Shown: positions 46,253-55,050 of the stretch, piece by piece
How positions within the stretch are numbered: position 1 is the first letter of the stretch
How the letters are laid out: every line of letters starts with the position of its first letter
NCBI RefSeq assembly: GCF_002813295.1
Contig: NZ_PHUE01000001.1
Coordinates: forward strand, 3,968,001 to 4,032,000
DNA: 64,000 nt
Origin: Flavobacterium sp. 5
GTDB lineage: Bacteria; Bacteroidota; Bacteroidia; Flavobacteriales; Flavobacteriaceae
Reading direction: 5' to 3'
Notes under the pieces: generated by a model
Told to the model about the DNA's origin: nothing
Databases searched by the model: none
What the model saw: only the letters and a program-made list of their open reading frames with translations
Program-made: the position numbers and the translations under genes

Positions 46253-48706
46253 ATGCGTTACTTTTTTTTTATTTCTATACTTTTTTTATCCCTTATTTCA
46301 ACAGCTCAAACTACCAAAAATAAAGGAAGTATTACTGCCAAGGTTATCGATTCACAAACAAGAGTTCCAATCGAAATGGCTATTGTGTCTATTTATAAGG
46401 CAGAGGAAAACAAACCTTTTAATGGAGTAACTACAGATCAAAAAGGGCATTTTACTTTTAATAATCTATCCGAAGGGACTTATCGAATTGGTATTGAATT
46501 TATTAGTTACAAAGTGTTTTTTATAGAAAAGGTTACTATTAATACTTCATCCAATAATTTAAATTTTGGAGAGGTTTTACTTGTTCCGATTGCTAATGAG
46601 TTAAGTGGTGTAACAGTTACTTCAAAAGCTGCTAGTGTACAAAGTAAGATAGATAAATTGGTTTATAATCCAGTTAATGACCTCAGTAGTCAGGGTGGAG
46701 TAGCCACTGATATATTGAAAAATGTACCAATGGTTAGTGTTGATATTGATGGAAAAGTTGAATTACAAGGAAGTCCTAATGTTCGGTTTTTAATTAATGG
46801 AAAACCTTCGAGTATTTTTGGAGCCAGTGTTTCGGATGCTTTACAGTCTATACCTGCCAGCCAGATTAAAAATATAGAAGTAATCACAAGCCCAGGAGCT
46901 AAATATGATGCTGCAGGAACAGGAGGAATTATCAATATTATCTTAAAAGAGAATAAGGTTCAGGGAATCAACAGTAGTGTTAATTTGTCGCTTGGCACCC
47001 GTTTAGAAAATGGTAGTTTTAATTTAAATGCTAAGAAAGGAAATTTTGGCTCGGGTATTTATTTTGGTGGCAACAAACAATTAAATACGATAACAAGAAA
47101 TAGTAGCGATCGTACCTCATATAATCCGACTCGCGACACGATTAGCAGTCTTCATCAAAATGGTAAAAACCCTTTTACAAGAAGTAGTTATCAGACTGGA
47201 TTAAATTTAAATTGGAGTATAACTGAAAAGGATGAATTATCAGCGACTTTAGGATTTAATCATTTCGAAAATAATTCAACTGGAACTACTTTACAGAATC
47301 AGCAATCATATTTGACAGATGGTTCTCTATTGTCAATACTAAATAGTGAAAGAAAATCAGCAGGAAGTTTTAAAAATGATGCAACAGATTGGAGTATTTC
47401 GTATAAGAAAACATTTGATAAGAAGGATCAAGAATTGAATGTATTAGTTACTTCTAGCTCTGGAAAAAGCATCAATAATAGTTCTCAGGAAACCATTATT
47501 CAAGAAGATAATTCAGTATCAGGAAATCGAAATTACAATCCTGGGAAAAATCATGAACTTAACCTTTCCGTTGATTTTACCTATCCATTAGCTGAGGGTT
47601 TTACTTTTGAAACCGGAGCGAAATCAACTTTTGAAAATATTGAAAGTCAGGTGGTTTCAGATACTTTGTCAAATGGAAATGTTTATATAAATGATTTAGG
47701 ACAGAGTTACAATTTTATATACAAGAGAAATATTTATGCTGTGTATTTTTCAAGTTCTTATACCTTGTTTAATGGTTTTTTAGAAGGACAAGCTGGCTTG
47801 CGTTACGAAAAAACCAATACTACAGCTGATTTTGCTGGAGTAAATATTCCTGATTACGATACTTTTGCTCCTTCTTTTGTTATGCAACATAAAATTAGCG
47901 ATAGCCAGTCTATTAAGTTTTCTTATACCTTTCGTATTGAGAGACCCGATTTTGAAGACCTAAATCCTTTTTTTAATATAAGTGATCCGCATAATATTAG
48001 CACTGGAAACCCTTTTTTGAAAACAGAGAAAGGCAATAGATATGAGTTGGGGTATAGTAAAAATTTCGATAACAATGCCAATTTCTATTTTTCGGGTTAT
48101 TATCGTTATAATACTGAAGATATTCAAAACCTTACTACTTTTTATAATGAGTTTGGTGTAGGGAAAACTACTTATACCGATGTTACTTTGACAAGACGTT
48201 ATAATATTGGCTCTGAAACTACCTATGGTGCTAGTCTTTTTGGTTCGCTTCCTGTGAATAAAAAGGGTACTATTAAAGGTACATTTGACTTTGGTGAAAG
48301 GACAAATTCGACTCCAGGCTTTGCGAGTGTTAACAGCTTTATTTATAGAGCAAATCTAAATTTGTCTTATAAATTTAGTCCAGATATGATGGGAGAAATA
48401 GTCGGAAACTATCGTTCTACTCAAAAAAGCATTCAAGGTGAACGTCCTGCATCATTCTTTTACAACATTGCATTTAGAAAACAATTTTTAAATAAAAATG
48501 CAAGTGTAGGAATAACGATGGCAAATCCTTTTAATAACTACTTGAATCAGCGATCAAGTAGTTATGGAGACAGTTTTTATCAAGTAAACAATAAAGATAT
48601 ACCAGTACAATCTTTCGGTATTTCTCTTAGTTATAAATTTGGTAAACTTGATTTCAAAAAAGGAGAATCAGAGAATCATGAAGGTCCTCTTCAGCCTGAA
48701 ATTTAA
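46253..48706 (+). CDS. TonB-type outer-membrane receptor (OMP beta-barrel family)
   Basis: A signal ending LISTAQ leads into a carboxypeptidase-regulatory-like beta-sandwich (SITAKVIDSQTRVPIEMAIV, residues about 25-115), a plug region (TDILKNVPMVSVDIDGKVEL, then IEVITSPGAKYDAAGTGG) and a long beta-barrel to residue 817. The final strand is FGISLSYKFGKLDF. It is divergent from the two-component operon and probably controlled by it. It imports an unknown ligand or serves as an outer-membrane maintenance factor; the ligand is not deducible. Confidence 0.88.
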   Translation: MRYFFFISILFLSLISTAQTTKNKGSITAKVIDSQTRVPIEMAIVSIYKAEENKPFNGVTTDQKGHFTFNNLSEGTYRIGIEFISYKVFFIEKVTINTSSNNLNFGEVLLVPIANELSGVTVTSKAASVQSKIDKLVYNPVNDLSSQGGVATDILKNVPMVSVDIDGKVELQGSPNVRFLINGKPSSIFGASVSDALQSIPASQIKNIEVITSPGAKYDAAGTGGIINIILKENKVQGINSSVNLSLGTRLENGSFNLNAKKGNFGSGIYFGGNKQLNTITRNSSDRTSYNPTRDTISSLHQNGKNPFTRSSYQTGLNLNWSITEKDELSATLGFNHFENNSTGTTLQNQQSYLTDGSLLSILNSERKSAGSFKNDATDWSISYKKTFDKKDQELNVLVTSSSGKSINNSSQETIIQEDNSVSGNRNYNPGKNHELNLSVDFTYPLAEGFTFETGAKSTFENIESQVVSDTLSNGNVYINDLGQSYNFIYKRNIYAVYFSSSYTLFNGFLEGQAGLRYEKTNTTADFAGVNIPDYDTFAPSFVMQHKISDSQSIKFSYTFRIERPDFEDLNPFFNISDPHNISTGNPFLKTEKGNRYELGYSKNFDNNANFYFSGYYRYNTEDIQNLTTFYNEFGVGKTTYTDVTLTRRYNIGSETTYGASLFGSLPVNKKGTIKGTFDFGERTNSTPGFASVNSFIYRANLNLSYKFSPDMMGEIVGNYRSTQKSIQGERPASFFYNIAFRKQFLNKNASVGITMANPFNNYLNQRSSSYGDSFYQVNNKDIPVQSFGISLSYKFGKLDFKKGESENHEGPLQPEI

Positions 48707-48723
48707 AGAGTTTCTATTAAAAA

Positions 48724-48758
48724 AATCAGAATTAATTCAAAGTTGTAGTATAAATTTG
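48724..48758 (+). promoter_or_regulatory. Promoter of the LTA-synthase-like gene with direct repeats
   Basis: AATCA (48724-48728), six bases, ATTCA (48735-48739), eleven bases, TAAATTTG (48751-48758). This is the same geometry as at the TonB-type barrel gene and nearly the same sequence as at the PAP2 gene. No TTG lies at -33. Confidence 0.6.
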
Positions 48759-48803
48759 TTTTAATTTGCACTAATTATAAAGTCTGATAGACATATCTAA
48801 AAC

Positions 48804-50729
48804 ATGAAAAAAATTCAGTTCTTAAAACCGCTTATAAATTTTCTTCTAATTGGTTTAATAATTCTTAACGTTAGTCGATTTCTTCTTTTTTTACTTTTTA
48901 AAACCCGTATCGTTGAGACCCAAGATTATGGCTTGCTTTTTCCTATTGGGTTACGAATAGATCTTATCATTTTATGTTATCTTCTGTTTTTGCCTTTGGT
49001 TTTAATTACTTTAATACCAGATTCTTTACTGAAGAAAATTCAAGGCTTTTTTACTGTTTATTTTATCTTATTTCTAAGCCTTATTTTATTTATGGAATTG
49101 TCAACTCTCGATTTTATTAAAGAGTATGACACTAGACCTAATAAATTATTTATTGACTATCTGATTTATCCGAAGGAAGTTTTAGGAACTTTATTGAAAA
49201 GTTATCTGGTATCAATTATAATTACTACAGTAGTTATGTCTGGGTTTATTTTCAGTCTAATACGATATAGAAAGCAGCTTTTTGGAATACAAATTTCAGG
49301 GTACAAAACAAAATTGATAGTGTTTCCTTTTGTTGCATTTTTCGTGTTTTTTGGCGCAAGGTCAAGTCTTACTTCAAAACGACCTATTAATGCTAGTATA
49401 GCTGTTTTTTCTACAGATCACCTTACCAATTCTCTAGGATTGAATTCATTTTACACGGTTGCTTTTGCTTTTTATTCAATGAAAAATGAAAAAAATGCAG
49501 AGAAGATGTATGGAAAAATGGATTATGCTGAAGCTATTTCAAGAGTGAAAAAATACATGAATGTAAGACCAGATGAATTTTCAAATGATTCTATTCCATT
49601 TTTGCACACTCAAAAATCAGATACTGTTATAGACAGACCTTACAATGTTGTAATCATTCTTGAAGAAAGTTTAGGTTCAGAATTTGTAGGTTCGCTTGGA
49701 GGATTACCATTGACACCAGAATTTGATAAACTAACAAAAGAAGGAACTTTATTTACCGATTTATATTCAACCGGTACCCGAAGCGTGCGAGGTATTGAAG
49801 CTGTTGTTACGGGCTTTCTTCCTTCTCCATCAGAAAGTGTAGTAAAATTAAATAATTCGCAATCTAATTTCTACACTATTGCGGCCTTATTGAAAGAAAA
49901 GGGATATGACACTAGTTTTATTTATGGTGGAATGGCCAATTTTGATAATATGGGGTCTTTTTTTAGTGGTAATGGTTTTGATAAAATTATTGATGAAGAT
50001 GATTTTGATTCAGATAGAAGCGTTTTTCACGGAACATGGGGTTGGTCTGATGAAGATGTGATGGCAAAAGCTAATAATTATTTTAAAAGTCTTGGGAAAA
50101 AACCTTTTGTTTCTTTAATGTTTTCTTCTTCCAATCACGAACCTTTTGAATTTCCTGATGGAAAAATTACGCTTTATGATAAGAAAAAAAATACCGTAAA
50201 TAATGCTATCAAATATGCAGATTACTCAATTGGTAAATTCTTTGAATTAGCTAAAAAAGAAGCGTATTATAAAAACACTATTTTCTTGGTGATTGCCGAC
50301 CATAATACCAGAACTTATGGGAAACATCTTGTGCCAATACATAAATTTCATATTCCAGCTCTGATTATTGGACCTGGAGTTTCAAAAGGAGTTAGATACG
50401 ATAAATTATGCAGTCAAATTGATATACAACCAACTTTGTTGAGTAAAATTGGAATGGATGTAAAAACACCAATGGCAGGAAGAAATCTCTTTAATTTTCC
50501 CGATGCGATTGAAGGACGAGCCATAATGCAATTTAATGATATCAATGCATTTCGTGTTGGAAATGAAGTAGTGATTATGCAACCTAATAAAAAAGCATTG
50601 CAATTTCATGTCGAAAAGGACACTATTTTTACACCGAAAAAACTTAATGAAGATCTAGCCAAAGATGCATTAGCTCATGTGATTTCGGCATTCTATTTGT
50701 ACAATAATCAAAAGTATAAGCTTAAATAA
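48804..50729 (+). CDS. LTA-synthase-like sulfatase-superfamily membrane enzyme
   Basis: The 641-residue protein has about five N-terminal membrane helices and an extracytoplasmic alkaline-phosphatase-fold domain: NVVIILEESLGSEFVGSLGG near residue 277 with a metal-binding Glu, the nucleophile Thr in LYSTGTRSVRGIEAV, and VIADHNTRTYG with the Asp-His metal ligands near residue 497. Gram-negative members of this group are thought to transfer phospho-headgroups, such as phosphoethanolamine or glycerol phosphate, to envelope glycans or lipid A. Its promoter carries the shared direct repeats. Confidence 0.85.
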   Translation: MKKIQFLKPLINFLLIGLIILNVSRFLLFLLFKTRIVETQDYGLLFPIGLRIDLIILCYLLFLPLVLITLIPDSLLKKIQGFFTVYFILFLSLILFMELSTLDFIKEYDTRPNKLFIDYLIYPKEVLGTLLKSYLVSIIITTVVMSGFIFSLIRYRKQLFGIQISGYKTKLIVFPFVAFFVFFGARSSLTSKRPINASIAVFSTDHLTNSLGLNSFYTVAFAFYSMKNEKNAEKMYGKMDYAEAISRVKKYMNVRPDEFSNDSIPFLHTQKSDTVIDRPYNVVIILEESLGSEFVGSLGGLPLTPEFDKLTKEGTLFTDLYSTGTRSVRGIEAVVTGFLPSPSESVVKLNNSQSNFYTIAALLKEKGYDTSFIYGGMANFDNMGSFFSGNGFDKIIDEDDFDSDRSVFHGTWGWSDEDVMAKANNYFKSLGKKPFVSLMFSSSNHEPFEFPDGKITLYDKKKNTVNNAIKYADYSIGKFFELAKKEAYYKNTIFLVIADHNTRTYGKHLVPIHKFHIPALIIGPGVSKGVRYDKLCSQIDIQPTLLSKIGMDVKTPMAGRNLFNFPDAIEGRAIMQFNDINAFRVGNEVVIMQPNKKALQFHVEKDTIFTPKKLNEDLAKDALAHVISAFYLYNNQKYKLK

Positions 50730-50759
50730 GAACGAATAGTAAGTGATATAAAGTCAAAG

Positions 50760-50790
50760 AGCCTAAACATTACAGTGTTTGGGCTTTTTT
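50760..50790 (+). terminator. Terminator after the LTA-synthase-like gene
   Basis: AGCCTAAACA (50760-50769) pairs with TGTTTGGGCT (50776-50785) and is followed by T residues. The stem shares its core with terminators at 26901 and 34895. Confidence 0.8.
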
Positions 50791-50842
50791 GGGAACAGAA
50801 TGTTCTGTTATTAACTAGAGTAGTTTATTTTTACTATATAAA

Positions 50843-50890
50843 AAGAAAAGCTCTTTCCGATAGTATATTTACTATTTGAAAGAGCTTATT
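50843..50890 (-). terminator. Terminator after the YegP-like gene
   Basis: AAGCTCTTTC (50848-50857) pairs with GAAAGAGCTT (50878-50887), with an inner ATAGTA/TACTAT stem. It has T-rich stretches on both sides and can act on either strand. Confidence 0.75.
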
Positions 50891-50959
50891 TTTTGAATCA
50901 GTAAGGCTTGGGACTTCTTTTAAAATATTGTATTTAATTATATAATTTATTGAATGCAA

Positions 50960-51292
50960 TTAATCGGTTTGATCATCTGTAGTTGCCTCTGGTGCATTTT
51001 TCTTAACCGACTCAATTCCGTTTTCTCTGGCGGCTGTACTTTCATACATTTCACTAGTGCCAATAATTTGACCATTCGTAGCTTTTAAATTAAAATATTC
51101 TTTGCCATTAGAGGATGTTTTTCTGTCAAACTTACCATCATCCTGAGAATTGGTTTTTACAGATTCAATGCCATTAAGGCAACCTGCTTTTGCTGTATAA
51201 CCTTCACTAGCCAGAATTATTTGACCATTAGCAGCTTTTAAATTAAATTGAAATTCACCATTTGTTCTTTTAGTAACTACAAATTTTCCCAT
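50960..51292 (-). CDS. YegP-like (DUF1508) duplicated-domain protein
   Basis: The 110-residue protein consists of two tandem copies of one ~48-residue unit. The first has GEFQFNLKAANGQIILASEGY and the second FNLKATNGQIIGTSEMY, each followed by NGIESVK. This is the YegP (DUF1508) layout, with an acidic tail. Structures of the family form a dimer-like fold; the function is unknown. Single gene with terminator. Confidence 0.85.
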   Translation of the reverse strand: MGKFVVTKRTNGEFQFNLKAANGQIILASEGYTAKAGCLNGIESVKTNSQDDGKFDRKTSSNGKEYFNLKATNGQIIGTSEMYESTAARENGIESVKKNAPEATTDDQTD

Positions 51293-51441
51293 TATTGTTT
51301 AAATTAAGTTATGTATTCAGTCAGTATTGTTTTATAAATATAATAAAATTTATTTAATGAATTGCATCAAATACAGAAATATTTGTAAGTAAATTAATAA
51401 GTAATAAGAGTGAAGGGAATTTAATTCGTGTGTATAAGTGA

Positions 51442-52287
51442 TTAAGCACTAATTCGGATTATTTTTCTAAATTCTGATGGACTGTTTCCTCTTTGTTTTT
51501 TAAAGAATTTATTAAAATGGCTTTCATCAGTAAAACCAAATTCATAAGCAATTTCATTGATACGTTTTTCACTAAACTGCAAACGATGCTCAATTAATTT
51601 TGTTTTATAATTACTAATATACTGTTGCATAGTTTCATTGGCGTGTTTCTTGAAATAACGTCCCAAATAGGTATTTGAAATTCCAAAATGCCCACTAATC
51701 GATTCGGCTTTTATTTTCTCAGGATAATAAATGTTATTCTGAATGTATTGCAAAATATCCATCGCTTTTGCCTCACTGTCAATATTTACCTGCTCAGGCA
51801 AATATTTCGCGATATTTCTTGCCACAATAATTATCAAAGTATTCACTAATTGCTGAATTAGTTCTTTGTTATAAACGTCTTTATCTTCATGCTCCCGAAT
51901 AATAGCTTCGACCATCACTTTTACCAGACATTTATCGGTATCATTTTTTAAAATACAACCTGGCTGGTGATTGGCATTTTGCAAAATATATTCCAATCGC
52001 TGAATATTTTCATTTTGTAAACTCGAATTTTTCAAATAAATATCATTGAACCTCAAAAAGAAAAAAGTCGTTTTAGTTTCAATTGTAAAGTTGTGACAAT
52101 CCTCGGGTGTTAGCAAAAACAAATGTCCAGCATCATACTCAAAAATGTTTTTGTTGATACATTGTGAACCCGTTCCACCTAAAATATAGACCAATTCAAA
52201 AAAATTATGACTGTCGCCAACATCTGGATATTCATCCAAAGTTTCAAATGAAACTGTAAAAGGTTCATATAAGTTTTCTTTTTTCAT
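51442..52287 (-). CDS. AraC family regulator
   Basis: The ATG at 52287 is chosen because the promoter -7 box covers 52312-52319, so the longer frame from 52314 would start inside the promoter. The 281-residue protein has a cupin-type N-terminal domain (SHNFFELVYILGG, then the FLLTPEDCHNF strand) and a complete two-helix-turn-helix C-terminal domain (HFGISNTYLGRYFKKHANET and NEIAYEFGFTDESHFNKFF). It diverges from the aldo/keto reductase operon and probably controls it. Confidence 0.9.
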   Translation of the reverse strand: MKKENLYEPFTVSFETLDEYPDVGDSHNFFELVYILGGTGSQCINKNIFEYDAGHLFLLTPEDCHNFTIETKTTFFFLRFNDIYLKNSSLQNENIQRLEYILQNANHQPGCILKNDTDKCLVKVMVEAIIREHEDKDVYNKELIQQLVNTLIIIVARNIAKYLPEQVNIDSEAKAMDILQYIQNNIYYPEKIKAESISGHFGISNTYLGRYFKKHANETMQQYISNYKTKLIEHRLQFSEKRINEIAYEFGFTDESHFNKFFKKQRGNSPSEFRKIIRISA

Positions 52288-52311
52288 TTTGCTATATTTA
52301 GTTTGAAGTTG

Positions 52312-52343
52312 CAAATATACCTAAAAAGAGAAAATATGTACAA
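52312..52343 (-). promoter_or_regulatory. Promoter of the AraC gene
   Basis: On the minus strand TTG (52343-52341), 21 bases, TATATTTG (52319-52312). It supports the choice of the 52287 start. Confidence 0.65.
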
Positions 52344-52365
52344 TATAAATGTGTTAAAAATGGTA

Positions 52366-52373
52366 TATTTTTG
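52366..52373 (+). promoter_or_regulatory. -7 box of the aldo/keto reductase operon
   Basis: TATTTTTG fits TAnnTTTG, 33 bases before the ATG. No TTG is at the expected -33 site, consistent with dependence on the divergent AraC protein. Confidence 0.5.
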
Positions 52374-52405
52374 CTAAATAATTATTCAACATAAAAAAAT
52401 AACTC

Positions 52406-53392
52406 ATGGAATATAGAAAATTAGGCACTACCGAATTTGAATTATCTGCTATTACATACGGCGCATTTGCTATTGGAGGATCAATGTGGGGTGGAAACGA
52501 AAAGAAAGATTCAATAGCTTCAATACATGCTTCAATTGACAATGGTGTAACCACTTTAGACACGGCTCCTTTCTATGGTTTTGGTTTAAGCGAAGAAATG
52601 ATAGGTGAAGCTTTAAAAACACAAGATCGATCAAAAGTACAATTGCTTTCTAAATTTGGATTGGTTTGGGATGGAAGTAATAATGGTAAAGGTGATTTTT
52701 TCTTTGATGCCGATAATAACGGAATAAAAACTCCTGTTTATAAATTTTCATCCAAAGAAAACATCATTAAAGAAGTAGAAGAAAGTTTAAAGAGACTGCA
52801 AACTGATTATATTGATTTATTACAAATTCACTGGCCAGATTCTACAACTCCGATCAGTGAAACGATGGAAGCTATGGAATTATTGATAAAGCAAGGAAAA
52901 ATAAGAGCTGCGGGAGTTTGTAATTACAGTGTTACTCAATTGGAAGAAGCACAAAAAACAATTCAAGTCGCATCAAATCAAGTTTCATATAGTATGTTGA
53001 ATCGTAAAATCGAGGCTGATTTGATTCCGCTTACAATAGCAGAAAACATCGGCATTATTGCTTACAGTCCAATGGAAAGAGGATTGCTTACAGGTAAATA
53101 TTTCACTGATGCAAAACTAAAAGATAACGATCATAGAAATGGTTATTTTGGTCAGTTTGATCTTCAAAAAGTTAAGACTTTGGTTGAAGAATTGAGTTCA
53201 TTAGCACAAGCAAAAGACGCAAGTTTGGCACAATTAGTTTTACGCTGGACAACTTTACAAAAAGGAATTACAATTGTTTTGGCCGGAGTTAGAAATGCAG
53301 AGCAGGCAATCTCTAACGCAAAAGCAATGGATTTTGATCTTTCCAATTCTGAATTAGAATTTATCAATCAAGTAATTTCAAAAATAAAATAA
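52406..53392 (+). CDS. Aldo/keto reductase
   Basis: The 328-residue protein has the AKR barrel marks: LDTAPFYGFGLSEEMIGEAL near residue 52 with the catalytic Asp-Tyr, KVQLLSKFG with the Lys, YIDLLQIHWPD with the His near residue 135, and QLVLRWTTLQKGITIVLAG near 275. It reduces aldehydes or ketones with NADPH. The substrate is unknown. The gene is divergent from an AraC regulator and followed, after a repeat, by two quinone-cycle-type genes. Confidence 0.93.
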   Translation: MEYRKLGTTEFELSAITYGAFAIGGSMWGGNEKKDSIASIHASIDNGVTTLDTAPFYGFGLSEEMIGEALKTQDRSKVQLLSKFGLVWDGSNNGKGDFFFDADNNGIKTPVYKFSSKENIIKEVEESLKRLQTDYIDLLQIHWPDSTTPISETMEAMELLIKQGKIRAAGVCNYSVTQLEEAQKTIQVASNQVSYSMLNRKIEADLIPLTIAENIGIIAYSPMERGLLTGKYFTDAKLKDNDHRNGYFGQFDLQKVKTLVEELSSLAQAKDASLAQLVLRWTTLQKGITIVLAGVRNAEQAISNAKAMDFDLSNSELEFINQVISKIK

Positions 53393-53406
53393 TAAGAATA
53401 ATTTGA

Positions 53407-53499
53407 GTGTGACCCGCAGAAAAAGCGGGTCGGGTCATCCGCTAAATCTTTTGTTTTTTAAAGAAAAAAACAAAAGGATATCGCTGCTACCCCTCACAC
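53407..53499. repeat. Dispersed imperfect palindrome, copy B
   Basis: GTGTG at 53407 and CACAC at 53495-53499 bracket an imperfect palindrome. Its reverse complement matches copy A at 31 of 36 core positions, with paired changes (CC with GG in A, TG with CA in B). It occupies the 131-bp gap between the aldo/keto reductase and MdaB-like genes. Confidence 0.75.
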
Positions 53500-53523
53500 A
53501 AAACAAAACTAGAAACATTAAAC

Positions 53524-54129
53524 ATGAAAAAAGTATTTATCATTAACGGCGGGCAAAAATTTGCTCATTCAGGAGGAAAATTCAATCAAACTGTCGAAAA
53601 TTGGACAATTGATTTTCTTTCTAAAAGTAACAATTACGAAATAAAAACAACCAATATTAACGACGAAGTCAGCCTGAAAGAAGAAGTTGAAAAATTCGTT
53701 TGGGCAGATTTAATCATTTACCACACACCAGTTTGGTGGTTCCAATTGCCAAACGGTTTTAAAAAATACATTGACGACGTTTTTACCGAAGGACACAACA
53801 ACGGAATTTACAGAAGCGATGGAAGAAGTCGTGTCAATCCAGATATCAATTACGGAACTGGTGGACTTTTACACGGACGAAAATACATGTTGACCACAAG
53901 CTGGAATGCACCAAAAACTGCTTTTACATTGCCAGGAGAATTCTTCGAAGAAACATCTGTTGATGATGGGGCAATGTTTGGTTTTCATAAAATGAATAAA
54001 TTTACAGGAATGGAAAAGTTAAATAGTTTTCATTTTCACGATGTCGAAAAAGGAGCAACCTCCGAAAATATTAACATTTTTCAGCAAGATTACACACAAC
54101 ATTTAGAACAAACTCTTAAAACTTTATAA
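53524..54129 (+). CDS. NAD(P)H-quinone oxidoreductase, MdaB-like
   Basis: The 201-residue flavodoxin-like protein has KVFIINGGQKFAHSGGKFNQ at the N terminus, the phosphate-binding loop of the FMN domain, and IIYHTPVWWFQLPNGFKKYID near residue 75, typical of MdaB/KefF-type two-electron quinone reductases. It is followed after two bases by a YgiN-type monooxygenase. The two form the quinone-quinol cycle described for E. coli MdaB-YgiN, which protects against oxidised quinones. Confidence 0.88.
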   Translation: MKKVFIINGGQKFAHSGGKFNQTVENWTIDFLSKSNNYEIKTTNINDEVSLKEEVEKFVWADLIIYHTPVWWFQLPNGFKKYIDDVFTEGHNNGIYRSDGRSRVNPDINYGTGGLLHGRKYMLTTSWNAPKTAFTLPGEFFEETSVDDGAMFGFHKMNKFTGMEKLNSFHFHDVEKGATSENINIFQQDYTQHLEQTLKTL

Positions 54130-54131
54130 TT

Positions 54132-54410
54132 ATGATAGCCATCACTGCTATAATAAAAAGCAAACCCGATAAAACTCAACAAGTTTTATCAATGCTTAAC
54201 TATGTAATTACCGAAACCAGAAAAGAAGCAGCTTGTAAACGTTATGATTTGCATTATAACGAAACTGAATTCGTTCTTTGGGAAGAATGGGAAAATCAGG
54301 ATGGATTAGATTTGCATAATAAAGCACCTCATTTGCTAAATTTCATTGATGAAATTGGTGATTTAGTAGATGAAGGAATTCAGGTTTATAAAACTTCTTC
54401 ATTTTTGTAA
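54132..54410 (+). CDS. YgiN-like quinol monooxygenase (ABM domain)
   Basis: The 92-residue protein has the ABM ferredoxin-like fold: IAITAIIKSKPDKTQQVLSM, then EAACKRYDLHYNETEFVLWE and WENQDGLDLHNKAPHLLNF. It pairs with the MdaB-like gene two bases upstream, as in the E. coli mdaB-ygiN pair where YgiN oxidises the quinol. It is the last gene of the unit. Confidence 0.85.
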   Translation: MIAITAIIKSKPDKTQQVLSMLNYVITETRKEAACKRYDLHYNETEFVLWEEWENQDGLDLHNKAPHLLNFIDEIGDLVDEGIQVYKTSSFL

Positions 54411-54492
54411 TTTGTTTTTAAGTATTTAGAATAATATAAAAAGAGTATAAATAACTTATCTATAATTAGTTATTTAACTTGTTCCAATATAT

Positions 54493-54523
54493 AAGTACCA
54501 GTTCATTTTTACTGGTGCTTTTT
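54493..54523 (+). terminator. Terminator after the YgiN-like gene
   Basis: AAGTACCAGT (54493-54502) pairs with ACTGGTGCTT (54511-54520), with one G-U pair, followed by T residues. The rest of the 640-bp gap 54411-55050 is AT-rich until the susC promoter. Confidence 0.8.
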
Positions 54524-54936
54524 ATCTTGAAATAACAATCCTGAAAAAAATATTTTATTTACATATAAAATAAATATTTTTTCATTCCCTTAACCGTCAA
54601 ACTAAATTTTAAAAGTATTAAAATTACAAGGCTGAGCCATTCAATCACGAAGTTTTTAATATCAATTTTAGTATCAAGTGCTAATATTTTTTCTAAAAGC
54701 TCTTAATTCAGACAATCGATTGCATGATTTTTTATATAAAATCATTTGAAAATGAATTTTACTTCAAAATTGTTGAAATTTAGTTTTGTTTAGTTTTTTT
54801 GGCAAAAGACTAACTTATTAGCAAAACATTATCAAATTGAAAATAATAAACTATTAATAGTTTATTATTTTATCAAAAAAAGTACATTATATATTTTTAT
54901 TAATAGGTATTTTTTAGATATTCGTAAAAAATATTT

Positions 54937-54976
54937 ACACAACCGATTGTGTATTTAGGTTTTTTATTTACATTTG
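54937..54976 (+). promoter_or_regulatory. susC promoter with overlapping dyad
   Basis: TTG (54947-54949), 19 bases, TACATTTG (54969-54976) is a consensus promoter 75 bases before susC. The perfect dyad ACACAA-CCGA-TTGTGT (54937-54952) overlaps the TTG, which is a good position for a repressor or activator. Confidence 0.7.
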
Positions 54977-55050
54977 TACTTATTACACTTATATAATTAT
55001 TTAAGTAGTAAATAAAAACTAACCAATTTTAATTATTTAAATTAACTTTT

